Below the pieces are notes generated by a model. The model worked only from the letters and a program-made list of their open reading frames with translations. It did no database searches and was not told the DNA's origin. Of a stretch of 64,000 bases of DNA, positions 57,715 through 64,000 are shown in pieces; the first letter of the stretch is position 1; every line of letters begins with the position of its first letter. The stretch comes from Odontesthes bonariensis. Taxonomy: Eukaryota; Chordata; Actinopteri; Atheriniformes; Atherinopsidae. Made by a program: the position numbers and the translations under genes. The DNA is taken from contig NC_134528.1 in NCBI RefSeq assembly GCF_027942865.1, forward strand, positions 8,365,586 to 8,429,585, given 5' to 3'.

Positions 57715-57975
57715 TGTGTCTGTTTTGTGCAGATGATGTGGCTCCGTTGGCTCCTTCAAGCTATAACCTTTGGGGTTTAGCAGTCGAAAGTCGGCTCTTC
57801 CAAATCCGAGGCCATGGTTTTCAACCTGGAAAAGGTGGAGTGCTTCCTCCAGGTCGAGGATGAGTCTCTGCTTCGAGGTGCAGGAGTTTAAGTATCTCGG
57901 GGGGGTCTTGATCACAGGTGATGGCAAGTTGGAACCAGAGATGGACAGACGGCCGGGAGCTTCATCAGCAGTAAT
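57715..57975 (+). mobile_element. LINE reverse-transcriptase fragment
   Basis: Translated, it contains KSEAMVFNLEKVECFLQVED and VQEFKYLGGVLITGDGKLEP, then EMDRRPGASSAVMR, which is the C-terminal reverse-transcriptase stretch of a fish non-LTR element. It is 5'-truncated with frame changes. The clade is not assigned. Confidence 0.7.
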
Positions 57976-58063
57976 GAGGGAGTCTGACTGTTGACCTCAG
58001 AAACAACAAGTTTATTACAAACATCCCACTGCATAATATATCTTTACCCACTGAGGGCTTTAA

Positions 58064-59525
58064 AGTGATAGTTCGGAGTAGATTCACCCTAGGGTCATTT
58101 GAACCGTGACATCCAGCCAAGTAGCCCACCCGAAGTTTTTTCGATCTTGGCTGAACATCAGCTGAGGTACTGAGTTATCCCAAATAGCTTAGTACAAGCG
58201 CTAATGGACCCTGGCAGTATCTCCAAAATGACCACACTAAAATCACATGCCATGACACCAAACTTCTACAGTAGTACAAATATGGTCTGTACTCACAAAA
58301 CGATGCATTTGGAAGGTTGTACATAGTCCAGGAGTTTATTATTATCAACACAAGCCTGATAGCTTTTCTGCTGCTAAAGCTGCATCGACGTCACTTCCTT
58401 GATCTCGGAGCTTCAAAGTAAGATGAGGGTTGATCTACTACTGTAGACAACAAAGTATATGCTATATTCTACATGACTTTTTATGTTGTAGAGTTGTGAA
58501 TTTATTTTATCAATGGAGAAATTGAGCAGCCTTGCTTTGTTGTCTACAGTAGTAGATCAACCCTCATCTTACTTTGAAGCTCCCAGATCAAGGAAGTGAC
58601 GTCGACGCAGCTTTAGCAGCAGAGAAGCTATTAGGCTTGTGTTGATAATAATAAACTCCTGGACTATGTACAAACTTCCAAATGCATCGTTTTGTGAGTA
58701 TAGACCATATTTGTACTACTGTAGAAGTTTGGTGTCATGGCATGTGATTTTAGTGTGGTCATTTTGGAGATACTGCCAGGGTCCGTTAGCGCTTGTACTA
58801 AGCTATTCGGGATAACTCGGTAACTCAAGCCTGGTTTATAGTCGGTAACGCAAGACGCAAAGCAAGACGCAAGAAGAAACGCAAGCCCTTGCGCGGTTGC
58901 AAGCCCCCCATTGCGAGCTTGCGTGTGTCACCTCAATTTTCTAAACTTCACGCAAGAAAAGACGCAAGCCTACTACTTGAAAACGACATACTGATCGATC
59001 AGACAGCATGCAGAGCGTTTACACACAGTGCACTTCACTCCTTCCAGAGTCGAAATCAGCCGGCCTGAAAAGCTGATTTCGCTTAAGCTATAAACTCTGT
59101 AAATATATAACTTTAGCAACATTTGAAACATTTTCAGGCGAGAAAGTAGTCGTTTAGACCCCCAAGGTGTTGAAAATCTGACAAAATACCGGCTATTTAC
59201 AAGAAGAAGAAGCATGAATCACTCGAAGAGGTCCTGGCGGTGAATTTCCTTTCATCACAGTAGGCTTGTCATTGAAAAAACCCGCTACTCCACCTACTCT
59301 CCTGGCAGTGAATCGCCATGCAGCACACGCAAGCGCCGGCAAAGCTAAATGAAGTATAAACGTCTCGAGCCATTAACATATGCGCAAGAAGAAAGCGCAA
59401 GGGCAGTTAAAAGAAGTATAACTCAGCCAGATGTTCAGCCAAGATCGAAAAAACTGCGGGTGGACTACTTGGCTGGATGTCACGGTTCAAATGACCCTAG
59501 GGTGAATCTACTCCGAACTATCACT
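58064..59525. mobile_element. foldback (long inverted repeat) DNA element
   Basis: TTAA duplications flank it (58060-58063 and 59526-59529). The inverted ends read AGTGATAGTTCGGAGTAG. The left arm 58064-58455 pairs with the right arm 58535-58827 plus 59419-59525, with an 80-bp loop between. There is no transposase frame. A second element interrupts the right arm. Confidence 0.85.
58828..59418. mobile_element. element nested in the right arm of the foldback
   Basis: It is flanked by the 7-mer taactca (58821-58827 and 59419-59425). The left arm of the foldback shows the empty site (tacctcagctgatg on the pairing strand). Both ends carry clusters of gcaag/cttgc words (for example aagacgcaagaagaaacgc). 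Its class is not assigned. No coding frame. Confidence 0.7.
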
Positions 59526-59529
59526 TTAA

Positions 59530-62050
59530 TATCAAGCGAAAAACACTAATGGCATGATGAAATAAGGTTGCAAATGAAAGACGAGCTGTATGCTAATGTA
59601 AATGTCCCATTTATGGGGCCAAATGGCCACATGTCACACCATAGTTATTGAAACTAATGCGTTATTTTGAGAGCCCTAATTTTAGTACCAATGGGTCACG
59701 TGACATCAACCCTGCCTTATACAAAACAGCCTAGCAATACGTTGCTATCTCACCATTTCTAAACGTTCCATATTTTCTGGTGACTGGGCTGAAAAGATAT
59801 CTTCAGTCATTCACGCTTGTCTATTTGTAGATTGGCATCATTAAGTGAGACGCTTTACTGTTTACTAGTGTCACGTGCACACTATCACACACATATTTCA
59901 CCAAACATTTCAAGAAATGGAGACCATTAAAGGCAGGATGGATTTATTGTGACATTATGACACGAGAAGCCCTTGAACTTTTTCTCTTTTTGTTTACAGT
60001 TGACAGTAGTTTCCACATGTGACGTGTTCATGTTCTACAGGAGGAGATATAATGCAATGCAAAGACCAAGGAGGGTGCCACATAAACACATGGCAGTTTA
60101 AAAACAAACACGAGCATCGTTTGGCACACAAATGATCCATAATAATTGCATCATGTTTTACACGGTAACAGTGTTCTAAACAGTTTTACAGTAAATAAAA
60201 TGGAAGCTACCGTGTTAGTACATGTTGGTGGTGAAGACATCTCCACCGCAGACACATTCACAGGAACAGGTGGCCGCTGTGAGAGGATGAATGCAAACCT
60301 CAAACATGGTGTAAGCTTCCAGCTGCAGAGCCCACTGTTTAAGCCTCCTCAGTGATGATTCATAAACTACAACAGAAATTCTGCTCATTAGATGCACCGA
60401 CTAATGACCGTCTTTGCAAGCTGGAGAAGCGGCTTCTGCATCGAGCACAAGTGCATTACACACAGGACAAAAATCTGATTAAACCCACAGGAAAATATCT
60501 TAAAATGTTAACCGTTGATAGCTTTAAGTGTCTTTATCTTCAAAAGGCAGATAATCGTGTAACGATCAGCAGCAGACGTGTGGAATGTGAAGATTTACAA
60601 ACAATAACTGGACGGAAAAGAAAGCAAAATGAGAAATGTTAACTTCAAATCAGATAAGTTAATTTTTTCGATGCATCATCATTGAGGAAAAAATCAGCAC
60701 CTCGCTTTGTGTGAAGCAAATTTGAGCCGTATGATCTTAAATCTTCCTCACGCTGAGCCTGGTTTACACGAATCATTTGAATTACAGTGCACAAGGAAAA
60801 TAAATGGTCGGATACATGGAGGAAAAAAGGGTAAATGTTGCTTACAAGTCATAAAAGAAATATAATAAAAAGTGCTTTTGTGGAAAATGTGTACAGATTT
60901 CAGTTGAAATGCAGTTAAGCTTAATTTTTCCTTCATTTTTTGCCAGTTGAATACAAGAAACTTTCACCTGTTTCTACCACTACAGCTCACAAAAGATTGA
61001 GACTCGTGTTAAAGTGGCTCCTTCTCTTTAGTTTCGGGGTGTGAGCTGAATCAATAAAAACATCTTGCACGTCGGAGATTTTAGAATAAGTTGGATTTTC
61101 GCAATTTGTATGTTTCTTTACAAGTATCATACACAAAATGATTGATTCACCTTTCTGATGTTTGATGACGTGTCATATTGCTGCTGACTTGACAGTCGCT
61201 GTTCATGAAGTGTGAACAGAAAAAGGGAACCAGACTAATGTTCAGCCCCACTTGCTTCTAGACATCTATTTTTCATTCTTGCAGGTCCGGTTGGTGTTTC
61301 ATTTGAGAATCAAGGAGTTTTGCTTATCTAGCCGACTAAATGGTCCACGGTTGATGGGCTGGATGAACATGACTCCTTTAACCCAAAAAGAAAAGGGATA
61401 CATTGATTGGTTGAGGCTAAGGGGGGAATTGGGACTGGGTTCAAGTCGGGAGACTAAGAATATTAACTAATATTACTGTGATTGTTTCAAAAGGCACAGA
61501 GAACACAGGAAGGAATGTACTGCGCTGCCATTGGTCAATACGTGATGGGAGAGAGGGTAAATAAAATGGGATTGTTCTATACCGTCTCACCCGCTCATCT
61601 TTAAGAGATTTTATTGAGGCTGGGTGAAGGTCTGCCTCCTTAGGACTCAAGTGCACGTGTGCAGTAGGCTTTTGATGCACTAAAAGGTCAAAAATGTCAA
61701 ATTCATTTTGTTCAGTCTGAACCCAAAACAGAATGAACAGCCACAGCTGAGCCGAAAGCATTTAAGTCTGGCATCAGGATGTGTAATTCACAGCTCAGAA
61801 TGTAGCAGTCTCACAATAAAGGCTGAAAAATAGTCCAATCATCCCACTTTCGTCATTACATGCCGACATTGGTCTTAGAAAACTGTAAAATGCCCAAGTT
61901 TTGCATTGGGTTCAACTGTCCCACACGCATAAAAATTCTTACAAGGCTCCAAAAATGTGACATGCCTGCATTTTCCTTTACAAATTGTAAGATGTTTACA
62001 TTTTGCATTATATGAAACTGTCAGCTATAACATGTTTTAAACGCTTTTAA
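59530..62050. other. intergenic or possible UTR of a gene beyond the window, no exon seen
   Basis: AT-rich with no supported exon. An AATAAA on minus near 59941-59947 could be the end of a minus-strand transcript starting beyond the window, but nothing else supports this. Confidence 0.4.
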
Positions 62051-62116
62051 GGGACCCGAACTCGAACCGTCCGCCTTCTTATAAATAAGAAGGCGGACGG
62101 TTCGAGTTCGGGTCCC
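62051..62116. repeat. perfect 66-bp hairpin (32-bp arms, 2-bp loop)
   Basis: The arms are GGGACCCGAACTCGAACCGT plus CCGCCTTCTTAT and its exact reverse complement, separated by AA. The right arm holds ggttcgagttc, close to the B box of tRNA genes, and ends gggtccc. It is GC-rich within AT-rich DNA. Confidence 0.9.
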
Positions 62117-63091
62117 ATCCGACCCAAAACAACTTTCAACTTCGCTGTGTGTCGCAGTTGGTGAGAGTTGAGCATAAAAACAAACAGGGCTAGCTTTAGA
62201 TGATAAAAATCCGATTAGTATTGGTGATAAAAACCCACAGAGATGGGCTCAATTATCAGTGGATGCATGGTTACAGGTTTACATCACGAATGCCTCCCAT
62301 CCAAAACGGGTAATGACCATCTTATTGTGCCACAACTACGTCTTTCACATGTAGATAAATGTCTTTTACAGGTTACCTTTCAAGACTGAGCTGCCATGAA
62401 TAACAACTGCAAAGCAGACTTGTTTGAACTACTACTGCTGCCACTGGTTATTCATTTCCAGAACGATTAACTAAAAAAGTGAAAAGAAAAGCCCAAAAAC
62501 GGCCCTATTCATACCCCACACAGACAAAAGTGACCGAAGATATTCAAGAAACTACCACAAGAAAAGCAGCAAACTGACACATTCAAAAAGCTGCAAATGA
62601 TCTATACATTTGCTTGAAAAGTGGAAAAAATGAGCCTCTTTTTGCCGCTACTGTCGTTCACGGGTCAAATCTTGAGAAGCAGGTTTGTGCACCTGCTCCG
62701 TGTTTCACACCAACTGGGTTAGGGGAAACTAAACGGGACATTCTCAAACCCGACATCAGCAGTGCAGCATTTCTGTTCGAGCGTGCACAGATGTTCTCAC
62801 ACAGATGTGTGCCCTGCTTTGCTCAGAGCGGACGGTTTATGTAGAATTCTGATCTGTGCGCACATGCATTGGTAATTCGACTGACAACTGATTCCCTTTT
62901 AGATTCTATGCTGCGGGTTCATGTTCTGCTAAGGCTCAAAGACGCTGTTTAAAGTGACAGCTCAGTAGTTCAACCCTCTGCTGCGGGTGGTTAGCTCAGA
63001 TTAGCAAAACAACCCCAAAACTCGACACAAAAGTATGCCAGAATAAGATGCAAGGTTCTTTTGGCGTGTTCTACGAACTCAAAGGGAAAAC
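62117..63091. other. intergenic, no gene seen
   Basis: No recognised feature. The open stretch 62614-62844 has no family motif. Confidence 0.45.
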
Positions 63092-63288
63092 AGTGCTGTG
63101 CAAAAGTCCTGATCCAGTCCTCATTTGTTTATACTTTGCCTCCAAGCAGCCAGAGTTTCTTATCATCTTTTAAAGTGGTCTTGAGCAATAGTTCTTCAGG
63201 GATTCTGAAGGCCTTTTTTTGGACATTGGCTGCTTATACATGCATAAAGTAATGAGGAGTGACTCGAGACTTTTGCACAGTACTGTTA
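63092..63288. mobile_element. Tc1-type MITE with intact ends
   Basis: The inverted ends acagtgctgtgcaaaagtc and gacttttgcacagtactgt bound a 197-bp noncoding element. The interior matches the relic at 8162-8345 and the ends of the Tc1-like element at 48735-49847. Confidence 0.85.
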
Positions 63289-64000
63289 ATGACTAAGTGG
63301 CAAACCTAGAATAACAATAGGCAGCTCAGCTGTTAAAAAGAAAAAGATCTCTAATTTAAATGCAGGTTTAATGCTTCACATTACTGGTTGTATGTTTTAA
63401 ATTAGTTTCTTGTATTATTGTTGCAGGTAAACACAATGGGGGGAAAACAGGAAGCTCGGGTCAATCCACAGGCTGTATATTGCATTTTTGTGACGGGAAT
63501 AGAGATATTAAAATGACTATTTTCACTGCACACAGTGGTTTAATGCTGGCCAAATTCAGGAGAATCATTTCTGTAGTAAAATGAATCCCTAAACTGCCCT
63601 CAGCTGGAGATACAGCACAAATGTGGCCGATGGACGGATAAAACTGTCAAGAAATACGCTCGTGTTCACATAAAAGTTAAAGGAAGAGGATTCAGGGTTT
63701 ATATAAGTCAGTGCTTCGGGTTTAAGTAAGTGCTTTTTAACTCCTCCAGCTCATTTAAGTTTCATTAAATTACAGTTTGTTCAGAGCTCTTATAAAAACT
63801 TGCAAGACAAACATTTTTTTTAACCACATTTGACCAACTTTTGGCCCTCGTATTGTTATTATAGACACTGGTCAAGAGTCTGAGCAACCAAGGTAATATT
63901 CGAAATGAAGTGAATTGTGCGCCTCCTCCCTTCTTTCTCCATTTTTTTACTCCAAACAATTCATGAGATCATATTAAAGCGTGCTGAGTCCTTCCCCTCT
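63289..64000. other. right end of the window, no gene seen
   Basis: AT-rich sequence with no supported exon or repeat. Confidence 0.5.

Noticed and set aside
61252-61470. Open stretch following a ttcttgcag acceptor-like word
   Set aside because: No donor in a sensible phase and no family resemblance.

Overview
This is a teleost fish genomic window. The evidence is vertebrate exon/intron structure, fish-type interferon genes, a tRNA-derived SINE with the usual fish tail, Tc1/mariner, hAT-like and TTAA-flanked DNA elements, and long CA, CTT and TA microsatellites. Most of the 64 kb is intron, intergenic DNA and repeats. I joined exons by reading frame, GT/AG sites and remembered human relatives. 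No searches were run.

The left 13 kb is a type I interferon (IFN) cluster. The 3' half of a BEL/Pao retrotransposon (1-2871) sits in intron 2 of a minus-strand IFN gene, of which exons 1 and 2 are visible (2931-3219). Two complete five-exon, 185-codon IFN genes follow, head to head: 6444-7445 on minus and 8861-9867 on plus. They lie in the arms of a large inverted repeat (about 6044-7598 and 8708-10393) around a 1.1 kb spacer, and their proteins differ at one residue. A decayed fourth copy lies at about 11602-11880 on minus. Each minus-strand copy has a proximal TATA/ISRE-type promoter and, about 0.55-0.66 kb upstream, a second block with an IRF/ISRE core, joined in two of the three by a kB-like site.

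Three host genes fill the middle. plekhm1 (14682-26600, plus, 11 coding exons, 1100 aa) encodes a late endosome/lysosome and autophagy adaptor. A KLHDC1-like kelch gene (29699-37556, plus, 13 coding exons, 400 aa) probably encodes a cullin-2 substrate receptor. A LASP1-like LIM-nebulin-SH3 gene (38309-50663, minus, 7 coding exons, 227 aa) encodes an actin-binding cytoskeletal adaptor and converges on the kelch gene. Its intron 3 holds an apparent fossil of a nebulin-repeat exon.

The right 13 kb has one clear gene, a tRNA-Cys(GCA) at 52166-52237. The rest is intergenic DNA and mobile elements: a 630 bp hAT-like element next to the LASP gene start, a foldback element with about 400 bp arms and a nested insertion (58064-59525), a perfect 66 bp hairpin (62051-62116) and a Tc1-type MITE (63092-63288).

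The genes do not form an operon or a shared pathway. The strongest leads are the interferon palindrome with its repeated distal regulatory block, the fossil nebulin exon and the perfect hairpin.
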